64,000 nt of DNA from Lantana camara (GCA_037501455.1 CM074865.1:52842501-52906500), one strand, 5' to 3'. Shown: positions 44,915 to 57,422, numbered from the stretch's first letter. The notes: a model not told the origin generated them from the letters alone. Program-made: numbers and translations.

Positions 44915-45123
44915 GAATTCCGGCACATAACGAGCAAATTACGGGTCATGCAAGTATAAACGTTAAAACACAAAGTTCATAATATAAACAAATTAATTTC
45001 TTATAATTTCAAATAATCACATAACAATTAAAATAACATATAATTTCATAAATAAAGAATTAGAAAGCACAAATAACACTCTCGTTAAGGCGTACCTGTA
45101 CGGCCAGACGAGCGGATGTTACA
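44915..45123 (-). repeat. D-type LTR terminal segment
   Basis: Nearly identical to 36302-36509 of the left D LTR, ending GAGCGGATGTTACA. About 770 bp of D LTR expected between 39576 and this point is missing, so the nested C LTR and its host were deleted together across the junction. Confidence 0.85.
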
Positions 45124-45390
45124 CTTCGTTAATCATATTAACATCCTACGATAACCCTCGTATTCTGGCATTTGTGTGTGACCCCTAGCCGAATAGCAAA
45201 ATGAAGCGAAGAACCTTTCAGTCAATGACAATCAGTGAAATACGATTCTCCTAAAAATCCATCTCTCAATCAAGAACTAAGGCATGGGAATATTCTCAGA
45301 GGCCAAATATTCATTGATCTTTAAAGTTATGTTCGTTTCATATCCATTTCGATCTCAATCCTAGAAAACCCCATTTTCTAGATGTCTGGA
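45124..45390 (-). repeat. Copia H, left LTR, part 2
   Basis: Starts TTCGTTAATCATATTAAC, collinear with 48115 onward in the right LTR, lacking about 90 bp of it. It breaks off at GATGTCTGGA, where a second D-type LTR fragment starts. Confidence 0.8.
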
Positions 45391-46630
45391 TGTAACACCC
45401 TGGAGCGAAGGGCACCACATCCCCCGCACCATAGCCCGACACATGTAACGAAATGGGAACTTCACCCACGCATCAAGCCATGGCGAACGGGTGACGAACA
45501 AAAATCCAACCTAAGCTAGGCGGTCTAGACCCTACTCAGAGCGCACAAGAAATATAATCGCGGAAGCAAATAATTAAAAACTCAAAGCGGGCTGGCACAA
45601 ATCATATCTTGTTCTCTAAATAACACTTATACAATTTTAGATGTAAGGCAAATATATAAAACTAAATCCCAGGATAGAACTAAGTAGAAAATTTATACAT
45701 ATTTCAAAATTAGCAAAATGCGTAAAGAAAACAAAGTACAATGCATGTGACTCGAGCTATCCTCAACCACTACTCAAAGACAACCGCCTAGCTCCAACTC
45801 CCAAACAGATACCTGTAAACTCTAAACAAAGGGGGAAAAAGAGAGAAACAATGAGGGTCAGTCCTAGAGACTGGTGAGGGGGCTAACACACGCACCCATA
45901 CATATACATAAGAGCAAAACATAACCAAAGCTGAAAGGGTTCGTGAATCGGGCGTGGTTTTTTCATTCTAAAACATTTTAACCCGTGGTAATAGATATAT
46001 AAAGAAAGAAGTTTGAGGCCGAAGGCCAAAATCGACCAAGTTTTAGAGTCTAGAAATCCGCCCCCGTTTCACAACCATAAACAAAAGCATAACATACCAA
46101 ACTGAAAGCTCGAATTCCAACGCACTTACTCCATAAGCAAAGGCAAAGCAAAAAAACAAAATGAAACATAAATCAATCCCACCCCTACACCGTTTGGGGA
46201 AGAGAGGTGACTCTCTCAACCCCCACACTTAAAACTTATTGAGTCGGGGGATCCCGCCCGCTCCTTCGACAGGCCATGACACATGCACCCGTCGGCATAA
46301 GAGAACCTGCTTTCCCCTCGACCTCCTGTGGTAGAGCCAAGTCTCCCGTAAATGGAGTCGTGTTGATGAGAGAGCCCGGCGACCCCATGGCCGACCCGAG
46401 ATCACATACCACTTCTCCGGGGCCCAAACTTACACTTACACTTACACTTATCACACAAAGCTTACACATACCACAAGGCTTATCTTATCTCACAAACCAC
46501 TTCCTGCTTATACACACGCACACTTATCAAAGCTTTGCAAAGTAAACAAAATAGAGCTTAGATACATATAAAAGCGTTTTTCAAAACCTCAGAACAAACG
46601 GGACAAATCCCACAAAAAGTGTATCACAAA
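45391..46630 (-). repeat. Second D-type LTR fragment (first 1.24 kb)
   Basis: Begins TGTAACACCCTGGAGCG and follows the left D LTR to CCCACAAAAAGTGTATCAC. It then joins directly to the copia H leader. The deletion removed the rest of this LTR, the end of the copia left LTR and all copia coding sequence. Confidence 0.8.
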
Positions 46631-47450
46631 AGTAATTAGCAGATAACATGTCCTAGCATGATACTAATTATGAGATGATTCCGCTTGAATTTAAATTTAC
46701 CAACTAAATTTAAAATTCCCTTGACTTCATATTACAATTAACATAAGTAATTTGAATATAAGTTCATTATTCAAGAATTTATTCAAAATCGAAGCCGAAT
46801 CAATTTGATAAAACCACAATTAATTCAAAATTAAATTTTTGTCAAAATATCATTCAAAATGGTATTTATTATTTTCTTGAAAATAATAGAACTTGACTTT
46901 AATTCATAAAATCCCAAATTTTATAATTATTTCAAATAAATAATTTTATAAAATTAAAATCAAAATTTAAAATAAAATTAGATTTTACAAAACGCGATTT
47001 TTCGAAGCCTAAAACACGAAACAAAGCGTCGACCCGGAACGACCCTCGCGAGGGGCACGGGGCTGCCCACAAGAGCGCACACAAGGCGGGAGGATTCTAG
47101 GCGGGCGAGGCAGTCATGGCGGGGCAGCTCACGCCACCCCATGCGCGAAGTGCGCTAGGTCGCACGAGACCCGTCTCGTTTCTCGATTTTCGTAGCGAAA
47201 TTTTCAAGATTCACAGTTTCAGTTTCGAATTAAAATAGTTCTAAACAATCTGAATCTAAACAGCTTAAAACCAGATTGACATGAAAATAATTTTTCTTTA
47301 ATTTTTAATAAGCAGTTTTGATCCGGTAACTTCGTATTTCAAACAAAAACCATGAATACATAATATATACTCAAATTCAATAATTGTCATCAAAATTCAA
47401 AAACCAATAAAGATATAATACGAGCGTTGGAAGGTGGCTCTGATACCACT
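46631..47450 (-). other. Copia H leader with tRNA-Met primer-binding site
   Basis: TGGTATCAGAGCCACC on the minus strand (47433-47448) is a clear tRNA-Met PBS next to the LTR. The rest is AT-rich and non-coding, except for a GC-rich island at 47020-47180 with palindromes CCCTCGCGAGGG (47043-47054) and ACGAGAC/GTCTCGT (47164-47179). No gag or pol remains. Confidence 0.8.
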
Positions 47451-49237
47451 TGTTGGAAAACACGAAAGAGTTGAGCGGCGGAAGTTTAAAATTTTCCAAA
47501 AATTTAATCGTTGTCTTGCAATTTTCGTATCGTATCGTAGGGTGTTTAAAAACTTACAATGATAGAAGCTTTCTAGTGATGTCGTTACCGCCTAACGAAC
47601 ACCCCTTCAAGCGAAATCCCTTGAACGACCCTCAAATTAGACTCCAAAGTAGAAGCCCTCCAAAGCGTATTAATTAACTCATTTTATTATTAATTTAATT
47701 GGAAGAATAAGTTTCCAACTTATTCTCCAAGTCTTGCAAGAGATGCCTTCTCTCTCCTACAATAGGAAGTTAGACTTTTCAACTTTCCTAAATTTAAAAG
47801 TCAATATTCAATAAATAATTTAATTCCTAATTAATTATCTATTGAGTTAAGTCAATTTAAGAATAGTCTTAACAATTAATTCATAATTAATTAAAAGATC
47901 AAAATTAATTAATTATAATATAATAAATTAATTTCTAGAAAAGAATTCATATGTGGAATAAACCACAAATCGGAGCCACGCATCAGCCACGTGTGTGTGA
48001 CACGTGGTAGCCACGCAGGCATGTGTGGCACGTGGTAGTCACGTGTCCTTGACATGTGGCAATGCTACCGTGTTGCAGCTCCTTTTTCGATCAACAATTT
48101 GATCCTTCGTTAATCATATTAACATCCTACCACAACCCTCGTATTCTGGCATTTGTGTGTGACCCTTTAAGTTCATTATTCGATTAGTAGTGACAGTAAT
48201 TAATTAATTCCCTAATTAATTAATCACTTCACAGATTACACTACCGTAATCTAGAAATGGGTGTGTGACCCCTAGCTAAATAACGAAATGAATTGAAGAA
48301 CCTTTCATTCAATGACAATCAGTCAAATACGATTCTCCTACAACTCCATCTCTCAATCAAGAACTAAGGCATGGGAATATTCTCAGAGCCCAAATATTCT
48401 TGATCTTTAAAGTTAAGTTCGTTTCATACCCATTTCAATCTCAATCCTACAAAATCCCATTTTGTAGATGTCTTGATCTTTTATCCACCTTGGCCAAGGG
48501 TTTAATATTAAGGGACTACGAGTAACTTAATCAGTAAGAGATCATTCTTGTTCTTAACAAGTGTAGGTCCTTTATCAAATCTACTAATTCTACATATGCC
48601 ACTCGCGTAATCCCAACATAGGCCGTGGTTCAGGTGTCCATATGGCGACACCCTTTTGAGCCTATATCAAAGATTACAGAGTTAGCTCACATGAGCCATT
48701 ACAGAATCTCAAGTCTAAAGATTAATGAATCACATCATTGACCTGTGAGATATTTCCTAATCTGGAAGTTTCAGAAAACTTCCTTTCCCATTTAGGAATG
48801 TTCTCACGCGGAACATCTCAGTGATGAAGTTCTTGTAACAATCACCCTTATGTATTATGAACGCACCAACGTACGCACTTATCACTCCATGAAACTGAGT
48901 GATCCTTGAAAAGGACATAATCATATAAGCAAGTCTCAGCAGAGTCAAGATCGACACTCCCACTGTCTGTCTGACTCATTGACTTGGAGAAGTTTCTAAT
49001 CCTCGTCTATGGAGTTATGAACTCATTTCATGTACCGTTTTCATAACAACAAAATTGTTAACGGATTAGGGGAGTTCAATACATGCAAAACACAGTAAAC
49101 CCAAATAGACATAAATAAGCACATAAAGAAGTGATTGCCTATGAACAAAATCATTTCGTTTATTATTCAAAGATTGTTTGTGATTTTATAAGGAAATAGT
49201 AAAGCAAACATCTGCTTTAAGGGCACTATTCCTAACA
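47451..49237 (-). repeat. Copia H, right LTR (1787 bp)
   Basis: Begins TGTTGGAAAACACG and ends CCTAACA, the usual TGTTRG...CYAACA pattern of copia LTRs. It adjoins the PBS on the left; on the right the gypsy gag frame resumes, with ATTAT as the presumed target duplication. CACGTGG repeats lie at 47995-48060 (G-box-like CACGTG cores). Confidence 0.88.
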
Positions 49238-49740
49238 ATTATGTAGCATCTATTAGTAACGATGATCGGGTAAAGGCTAGATATTTTATGGAAGGCCTTC
49301 GGAGAGAATTTAGAGAAGCTTTGTTTGCTCAAGTGCATGGGACAAAGCTATTGAGAGGACAATGCGGATCGAAACTCGGTGGATGGCAAGGAAAAGACAT
49401 GAAGAAAATACACCAGAGCAACCGTTCGACTTAGGTTCATGTTCCAATCTAAGAGTTGAAAAGAAGCCGAGTCGACAATGTATACCGACTGAGAAAAGGA
49501 GTAACAAGAAGAAATCTAAGCCCCGAAAGACCCTTTGGTCCGAGAGAGAATTCCCACCGTGTTCTCATTGCTGAGGGACCAACCACACTTACGAGGGATG
49601 TTGGATTCGGTTAAAGAGATGCTACGCTTGCGGATCTTCAGAGCACAAGTCCCCAGATTATGATCGTTCGAGGGCTAATAAACAAAGGAGAAGGAATTAA
49701 AGGCTTCAAGTTGGGGACCAAATCAAACCCCGGAATTGAG
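49238..49740 (+). pseudogene. gag: Ty3/gypsy gag fragment, part 2, with decayed zinc knuckles
   Basis: Continues part 1: NYVASISNDDRVKARYFMEGL, then REFREALFAQVHG, a frameshift near 49345, then a basic linker. First knuckle CSHC-stop-GTNHTYEGC (about 49560-49601) keeps CX2CX4HX4C spacing but has TGA inside. The second, CYACGSSEHKSPDY (about 49620-49661), has Tyr for the last Cys. Clearly dead. Confidence 0.85.
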
Positions 49741-50994
49741 GTAATTGCATTAATGGTCACTCATTCACGCATATGTAAATTCGGGGAAACCCACTTATTT
49801 GTTATCTTTTCTCTACCTTAATTGCTTCTTGTTGCTTGTTGCTTGTTGCTTGTTGTTGTTGCATTTGTTGCCTTCTTGTGTGTGAACTCTCTTCTTGAAG
49901 AGAGTGAGTAAGTTGAGTGCCCAAGAGCGTTTGGTGAGTTGTGAGGGTCGAGTTTGCCCGGTGGTTTGCTTGAAGATGCCTTGTTGTGGTACGGAGCTAC
50001 CTTAGTCTTGGGTTGGTTATTCGAGTATTGTGTTGAGTTAGGGGTTGTTTCTTGGAGGCCCGCTCAATGATATTTTTGGGTATTGGATTGAAGGCTAACC
50101 CGTTTATATCCTTCGTGGAAGCAGTTGGTTAATTCGGGACGGTGCGACGAGCTACGTGACTTATCTTTGGGATATCCGAAGGGTCGAGTCAAGCTCAAAG
50201 AGACGAAGATAGTAGTAAGAATCTCTTGATGTTTCTTTGAATGATGGGATTCATTATGATCCGACAGGGATATTGAGGTTGTCGTGATCTTTATCCCGGA
50301 GTGGACCTTGTTTGAAGACTCCCTACCGGATGACTCTAGCAAGGATGTTGGAGTTTAAGACGTAGTTAACGAGCTCTTGGAAGGTAGTTTCATCAATTTG
50401 AATACTTCTATTTGGAGTACTTTAGTCCTATCTAGAGAAGAAGACGGGACCTTAAGATGAGTATAAACTACCGTGAGCTGCACAGGTTAACTGTGGAAGA
50501 TAAAATACCCTTTGCTCGCTTCGAGAGTTGTTCATCCGTTTCCAGCGTTCCGTGGTCTCCACCGAGTTGGGTTTCAAAAAGGGTATTGTCCACTACACGA
50601 TCTGGTAGAAGAACTGAGAATTACCTCAGAGTAGAAGTCTCTAGTGTTATCGGGATTCGACAGGAGATTCATCTTTCTTTAGGCGGCCATCCCGTTGACA
50701 TGGACGACAAAAAAGAGGCACAGTTTGAGTGGGAAGAGTGTTCAAAGAGACTTACCTTCGGGTACTCAAAAACTACTCTGTTACAATCGGGGCACTAAGG
50801 AAGGCTTTGATTGCACGTGGCTTTCAGAAGAGAGTGGTTTACGCCTTTAGAAATGTAAGGACACGAGTGTTAGATCCCACTCATGGCTCGAAGAATTGAA
50901 GAACCGATAATGATGCATTGGCATAAAAGAGATGTTGTAAACTTCGTGTAGTAATGTTAATGTTCCATCGGTTGAAGACCGGAAGGATTCTCCA
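49741..50994 (+). pseudogene. Decayed pol/3' internal region of the plus-strand gypsy element
   Basis: NYRELHRLTVEDKIPFAR at 50463-50516 matches the start of gypsy reverse transcriptase (YRELNKLTVKN-type motif); a later EAQFEWEEC resembles the RNase H boundary. Between these are GTTGCTTGTTGC repeats (49825-49860) and nothing else recognisable. Many stops and frameshifts. Confidence 0.55.
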
Positions 50995-51588
50995 ACTAAT
51001 GTTGTAGCAATGTTTACGTGTTCGTTTTATGTTTTTAAGCTCGTTTGATACGGTTCTTTAACCGTTTTAATTGTTAGGGACTTGAGGGCCTAAATTGTTT
51101 TAGCGCGCCTAGGGTTCCGGAAGGCGTAACTTGAGCTCGGGAATTCAGATTGGAATTCTGGAAGTGGCGTCGAACTCATAACAGAGATATAGAGCTAAGG
51201 AACCCAACTTGTTATTTTTCTAACTCCGTTTTATCCTCTGAATTTTGCCCGAATCGAGCCCCATGTGACAGATTTGCCACTTTCGCCCGTTTTGCTCATA
51301 TCCGACCCGTTTCTTAACCGAATCGCCCTATATTTGAACCCATATGACCCTAACTTAACCTTCTATCACTCTCGCTTCCCCTCACTTCGAAATCAGCAGC
51401 CAAGAGAAGGGAAAAAAGCAGGTAAAACCGAGCTCAAAGGAGAGAGAAGAGAGCGCTATTTGATATGCTATAATTGGATGTGTTATGTGCTTATTTGACG
51501 AGTTATGAGTTTAATTGCTATGTCGTTGCTTTGATAGCATGCTAACTACTCCGATATGCCTAAATTTGAACCTATGTGATGTGCATTG
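50995..51588 (+). repeat. 3' LTR of the plus-strand gypsy element, part 1 (D-type, inverted)
   Basis: Reverse complement of the D LTR end region (GCGCGCCTAGGGTTCCGGAAG matches the inverse of 36130-36160). The LTR start itself is not clear, so the left edge is approximate. Interrupted by element F after CATTG (51584-51588). Confidence 0.7.
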
Positions 51589-54500
51589 TGTAGCACCCCT
51601 TAACACTACAACCCCGCACCGTAGTACTCCCCGAGTGGATGTGAGACCTAGCACTCGAGAAATACTCCGGCGAACGGACAAGACTATGCAATACCAGAGT
51701 ATGAAATTTAAATGCAACGGAAATAAACTTGAGCAAATAAAAGGGGACAATACATAACAAAGCACATATTATTAAGTTGGATAAGTGTTTACAGCAAAAG
51801 TTCTGACTTTAGAGAAGAGTGCTTATTGTAAGATGTACATGCACTCGTGATTACTCTAATTGACTGGAATGTGACACCTTAAAGCTTCAAGATACCTCTA
51901 AGGCGTCGCTGTATAGATTCCTGAAATCATGAATTGAAAGAACAGGAGGGTTAGTCAAAATGACTAAGTGACGGGGGGTTTGGGATTTAGGATTATAAGT
52001 AAGATTTTTGAAATGTTTTAACCAAGAAAGACTTGGTTTGAATTGTATATACTATATAGTAACAAATAAATATATGACAATAATATCCGGTTCATATTGT
52101 TTTGAAACAATAGGAGTAGGGGGAATATAGGCTATACTTTTTGGAAAACTTATGAACCGTTTTGAAAATGATTTTGATGCCCGCAAGCTAGGCGTCTCCA
52201 ACCTTAACTCCTTAAAAACCAAGAATATTCGTAACGACATTGATCAAGATGTCGTTACTCAGTAAAAAGAAATACAACAATACAATACCATCCTTCTTCC
52301 TCCGGTGTCACCTCAGGGAGCTACCCCTAGTGACGATATACATGAATTTGGGAGGGACGTACCTTTTCCCGTCACTTGGTGTGGAATAACTAACCTCCAG
52401 TTAGACCACCACCAAGATCTAGTTGGCGGCTGGTATAATAGTAGACCTCGGCCCGTGCCTCCCGGACTACTACTTCTACCAAGACCACCGGGCCCATAGG
52501 AAAAACAATAACTTTGCTTGCAAGACGAGAATATTTACCCGTAAGAAAGTACTAAGTACTTTTCGGGTAAATGTATGTTTTCAATATTTAACAAGAATTA
52601 TTTTCCCATAAAGGGAAGAATAACTTGAAAGGAAATTCAAGAAAATAAAGTAAAGTATTTTATCATGATTTCAGTTGAAAAGATTTAAACCCTCACCGAT
52701 ACCGAGACTTAAGTGGAAGTGTGAGGATTCCACTCTTCGATGCTATGTTCGCCTGAAAGTAATAACTACTATGGACTTAGAACTAGGTTCTTAGTTCCTA
52801 ACTAACTAATTGCACATAACATCATAATGAAATAATTAGGAAAGATACACGTTGTGTAATGCGTTAAAGATTTCCCGGTAAACCCTAAATTTACCCGTTT
52901 AATTAATAAATCCAGGGTTTATGGGATCTTTAACTAATCAAATATTTATTAACTATATTATAATTCTAATTGTAAGGTTTGAAATGAAATTCAAGGTTTA
53001 ATTTGACAATGTAGGTTATCTTTTGAAAAATATTTCATAGTTTACCGATTTTGGAAAATTTGGGAAAAATATTTCTTTAAAAATTCCAAAACTTATTTTA
53101 TAATTATTTTTGTAATAATTTCGAAATTAATGACATTTTGGTTGACCAAAAGTCAAAATTACTATTAAAAACATTTACTATTCAATTTCATATGAATTAA
53201 ACACTTTATAACACAAAATCAAATTCACACACACACACACATGTGGATCACGGCACACACATGCACACACACACATCCAAGAACATTATGAACATGTTCT
53301 TGAGCTTATTTGAATATTCAAAGAGGGTGTGTAACATGTTCTATCACATTCATATTCATAACATAAGATTAAAGTATAATATAGCAAAATATATGAACTT
53401 TCTATGAAAAATAATTCTAAATAAATTATTCTTGGCATGAACAAGATCATAAACATTTAAATACATAATCACATTATATCATATCATAATTCATGCACAT
53501 AATTAAATAAAATTCCATAATGTGCTCACATTATATTTAAACTATCAACTATGCACATATTTCATAAAATAAATTCCTAAAGCATAATTTAATTAATCCT
53601 AGGCATGCTACTATTATTTCTATACTAAGAACATTATATAAAACATGAGATAATAGAAGAAAACATACCTTAGAGAGAGAATAGGGAGAGTGGCGTGAGG
53701 TTTGGGGAGAGGGAGAGAGTGATTTTTGTGTGTTGAATGTGAGGTATAAATGAGGCTTAAGGGGGGTATTTATAGGTAGTCATGAGGGGTTTCTAAGCAA
53801 TAAATGAGAGTTTATGGGAGATGTGGTTGCCTAGGGTTTCAACAAATGCTTGGTAATTAAATTGGAGATGTGGTTTAATTATAATTTGAACAAATGCTAG
53901 GTTAATAACTAAGAAATGTGGAGAAATTATGCTCATTTGTTCATTTCTTCTAGAAGAGCATGAGGTCATGGATGATGTCATTTGGAATAAAAATAAATGT
54001 AAAAATAATATAAAATTTATTCAAGAGTCGAGAGGTAAAATTTTGATGTAGTGAATTAATGAAAGAATGAGTGAAAAATGAGTTTCGTTTTAGTTATAAA
54101 CATGAAATATTTGGAGTTTTTGTTTATAAATTATGAACATTGAAGATGATGAAAATCATGAGAAAATTATATAATCGAGGCTAGGATGAAGTTTAAAGTT
54201 TGGAAAAATCACTATATTGTAGAGAAAAATTCAAGGATCGTTATAAGTATAATTTCGACTATTGCATAAAAGCTAATTATTTGAAAATAAAATGATGATT
54301 TTTAGATAGGAAAATATTTATAAATATGCTATAGGTGAAATCGAGTTTTTGGTAAATGCATGAAAATTCGTGAAATAATTTGAGGGTCGTTTTGGTTATA
54401 ATTTTGAATATCAAAAGGTAGATGAATAAGGTTTTATTGATGATCGAATCATAAGCTAGGGTTTTTGCCGGTTTTTGGTACTACGAGAGTTAGGATAGGA

Positions 54501-54899
54501 ATTATGGTGTAAAGAGAGTATCACGATCCTCGAAATAATGTGAGGATTATTTTGGTTAAAATATTGGGTAGTGAAAGTGTTTCGGGAGATGTAGGAATAT
54601 TTTTGGGCTGTAGGGGTATTTTCGTAATTTCCAACCTAAACTGTAGGAATGGGTTTTGAAGCATATGAAGGGTTTTTAGGTGCTAGAAAGGAATGAATAC
54701 TAGAATTCTAGGATTTTATGAAAAGAGTTTCAAGGCACGAGTTAAAAGAACATTTAATTAAACTATAACATATAAAAGAACACATAAGTCACATAAAATG
54801 CAATGCATGAAGTGAGTTAATAGGGATCGAGGTTATAAACGCTTCCTGAGTTGCCCTTTACTTACCTTTCTCAACTTGGCCCTGAGTAGGGCTGTTACA
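51589..54899 (-). repeat. Element F, left LTR (3' LTR in element sense)
   Basis: Runs from TGTAGCACCCC to AGGGCTGTTACA. Differences from the right LTR noticed near 51594, 51738 (one A fewer), 51752, 52038 and 54447. TATA at 53767-53774, donor at 53667-53668, exon 2 at 52697-52752, acceptor at 51921-51923. Confidence 0.95.
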
Positions 54900-54913
54900 A
54901 TCTTCCCCCCTTT
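54900..54913 (-). other. Polypurine tract of element F
   Basis: AAAGGGGGGAAGAT on the minus strand, immediately before the 3' LTR and 14 nt after the chromodomain stop. Confidence 0.85.
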
Positions 54914-54927
54914 AAAAGAATCTGTCC

Positions 54928-55755
54928 TCAGATTCTATTACTGTCCTTGAACAGTCCTGGGTAATGTTTCAACATCTTTTCCTCTGTTTCCCAAGTCTGT
55001 TTTTCTGTACCATTTCTTTTTCACAAGATTCTAACGAAGGGAATTCTTCGGTTTCTCAACTCTTGGAATTTCCTATCCAAGATTCTGACTGGCTTCACTT
55101 CATAAGTAAGGTCGGGTTCTAGTGGTATTTCTTCAACAGGTAGGATATGTGAATCATCAGCAAAGTACTTGCGGAGTTGGGACACATGGAATACGTTATG
55201 TATTCCAGTAAGACTTGCTGGTAGGTCTAGGCGATAGGCTGTTGGACCGATACGTTCTAGTATCTCAAATGGTCTAATATATCGAGGGTTTAGTTTTCCT
55301 CCTTTCCCAATTTGTATAAACCTTTTTCTTGGAGATGCTTTCAAGAATACCTTTTCGCCTATTGCAAATTCTATGTCCCTTCTTCGATTATCAGTATAAC
55401 TTTTCTGTCGATCTTGGGCAGCTTTCATTCTTTGTTTGATGATTTCAACTTTCTCTGTTGCTTTTTCTACCCAACTCTTAGCAATATTCCCTTGGGATTT
55501 CCTTTTAATTTCCTTGGTTTCATCCATATCCCAGTATAATGGAGGTCTGCATTTTCTTCCATATAGGGCCTCATAAGGTGTAGCTTGGATTGAGGCCTGA
55601 TAACTGTTGTTGTATGCAAACTCTACAAGGGGTAGGCAATCCTTTCCAATTATCTTGGAAATCTAAGGCACAAGCCCTTAACATATCTTCCAGGTATCGG
55701 ATGGTTCTTTCAGATTGTCCATCAGTTTGGGGATGTACTGCTGTGGTGAAATTCA
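54928..55755 (-). pseudogene. pol: Integrase C-terminus and chromodomain of element F (pol remnant)
   Basis: From the deletion junction at about 55755 one frame reads VHPQTDGQSERTIRYLEDML (end of the integrase core), then a one-base frameshift near 55640. The second frame holds SYTDNRRRDIEFAIGEKVFL, NPRYIRPFEILERIGPTAYR, HNVFHVSQLRKYF and VRILDRKFQELRNRRIPFVR. An in-frame TGA (55021-55023) replaces a conserved Trp of the chromodomain. The frame goes on as KRNGTEKQTWETEEKM and ends next to the PPT. The integrase catalytic residues are gone. Confidence 0.9.
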
Positions 55756-56322
55756 GTTGGGGCCATCCGATAAGGGGTTTTAGAGAAAGGCTCTGCCACA
55801 GGGATTGTATTGATTACAAATTCCAATTCGCGGTCTGGAGGTAACGAGTTTAAATGTTCTGGGAAAACGTCGAGAAACTCATTTACCACTTCTACCCCCT
55901 CAACCTTAAGTTGGTCCTTTGGCCTATTTAAAAGATAGGCAACTAATCGTGTGGCTCCCTTCTGAATCAACTTCTTAGCCTCTGTTATAGAAATCATTGC
56001 TACTGATTTTTTTTTTTTTTTTTATCTTCAGGAATCCAACTTTTATCTTGTCCTAAGATGATTTCTTTCTTGAAACAATCCAACTTAGCATGGTATTTGT
56101 AGAGCCAATCCATTCCCATAATGATTCCATATCTTGTTATCGGAAGTTCGATGAGGTCCATTGAGTAGTAACGGTCACCGATTTGTATAGGGCAGCGTTT
56201 ATATACTCGATCCGTTATTAAACAAGCTCCCAAAGGGGAACTTATCTCGAAATTATATGATAACATTCAAGTGGAAAATTTAAACGCGCACATAAATTTG
56301 ATGCAATGAATGAATGCATGGC
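55752..56322 (-). pseudogene. pol: Protease-linker and RT start of element F (pol remnant)
   Basis: After the protease motif, a one-base loss near 56258 shifts frame into MLSYNFEISSPLGACL and YGIIMGMDWLYKYHAKLDC. A homopolymer run of 17 A (56007-56023, minus strand) gives a second shift. The next frame holds VVNEFLDVFPEHLNSLPPDRE and PYRMAPTE, the RT N-terminus. It then breaks at TTCAGTT (55752-55758), where integrase sequence follows directly. All RT and RNase H catalytic motifs are absent. Confidence 0.88.
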
Positions 56323-57414
56323 ACCAGGGTCATATAGGACCTTAACTGGCGTGTTTAGAATGTGTACCGTACTTTCAACAACATCTGAAGGGTCTGGATC
56401 CTCGTTTCCTTCCAACGCGTAAGCTTTTCCCTTGACAAGTGGTTTTCCGGACTTTCCCACGGTTTTCTCCTTTTCCTTAAATCCCAGTCTCTTTGGGCAT
56501 GTGTTAAACTGATGGTTAGGGTCTCCACACCACAAACAAGTGCCAGCTTTCCTTCGACAATCTTGTTCAGTATGTTCCGGTTTGTGACAATATTCACAAG
56601 TGATCTCTTCTTGTGAATTAGACGGGACTGACTTAGGCTTTTGCTGGGCTGGTGTGGGTTTCTTTCCAAATTTCTGGTTAGATGGTCCAGCGGGACGTTT
56701 CATTCCTTGAGAGGGCTTATTTTGAGGGGGAACAGGGCGATTAGCTGCCTGGCGAATATTCTTGTGAGCTGCTTCGGTCTTCAGGGCTTTATCGACCGCC
56801 TTATTATAAGTTTCAATGTCCAATGAGGCTAAAGCCCATCGAAGGTCTGGTTTTAATCCATCAATGAATCGCTTAGTCTTTCTCCGTTCATCATTCAGAA
56901 TGTGTGGAGCATACTAAATAAGTCTCACGAACTTTGCCTCGTACTCAGCCACTGATATATAACCCTGAGTTAAAGTCATAAACTCAGCCTCTCGAGTATC
57001 TCTTACCACTTGAGGAATATATTTATTCTGAAATTCCTTCACAAACTCCACCCAACTGTAATCAGTTCGATCTTCTATCCAGGTCAACTTAACGTGCTTC
57101 CACCAACTCAAAGCAGGTCCTTCTAGGAGAAAGGCTGCATACTGCACTCGTTCCCGTTCCTCGGGAAATATATCCATAGCCTCATAAATCTTTTCCAAGC
57201 TGGCTATCCAATTTTCAGCTTTCAGGTCGTTAGGTTCTCCAAAGAATTTTGGAGGATTCATTCGGAGAAATCTTTCTAAGGATCGCTCGTTGGTAGGGTT
57301 ATTCCCAGGTGTGCAAGTTCGAACGAACTGCCTTAAGGCTTCTACAAGTTCGGGGTGTCCGGGCGGATCTTGTGGCGATGGGGAGTTATTTCGTGGTGTT
57401 CTTCGTAGAGGCAT
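56242..57414 (-). pseudogene. gag: Gag and protease start of element F, one in-frame TAG
   Basis: Starts MPLRRTPRNNSP at 57414, ten bases after a splice acceptor. The gag core (NPPKFFGEPND, LEGPALSWWKHVKL, FVKEFQNKYIPQVVRDTREAEF, LTQGYISVAEYEAKF) is followed by a TAG at 56914-56916 (codon 167), then the same frame continues through a basic Pro/Lys-rich linker. Two regular zinc knuckles follow: CEYCHKPEHTEQDC (56598-56557) and CLWCGDPNHQFNTC (56538-56497). The protease active site reads LYDPGAMHSF instead of the usual DSG or DTG, so protease is probably inactive. Readthrough or a shortened capsid protein is possible; a recent nonsense mutation is simpler. Confidence 0.88.
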
Positions 57415-57422
57415 GATGAATG

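Larger units (their letters stand above)
33075..45123 (-). mobile_element. D-type LTR complex inserted in copia H LTR (rearranged)
   Basis: Begins TGTAGCACCCC and ends GGATGTTACA. Flanks are CTTCA (33070-33074) and CTTCG (45124-45128); the uninterrupted copia LTR copy reads CTTCG, so this is a target duplication with one mutated base. Inside: left LTR (33075-36509), short internal remnant (36510-37720), an inverted LTR piece (37721-38852), a direct LTR piece (38853-39576), a nested inverted C-type LTR (with solo LTR C3 inside it) and the D LTR end (44915-45123). No coding region survives. Confidence 0.8.
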
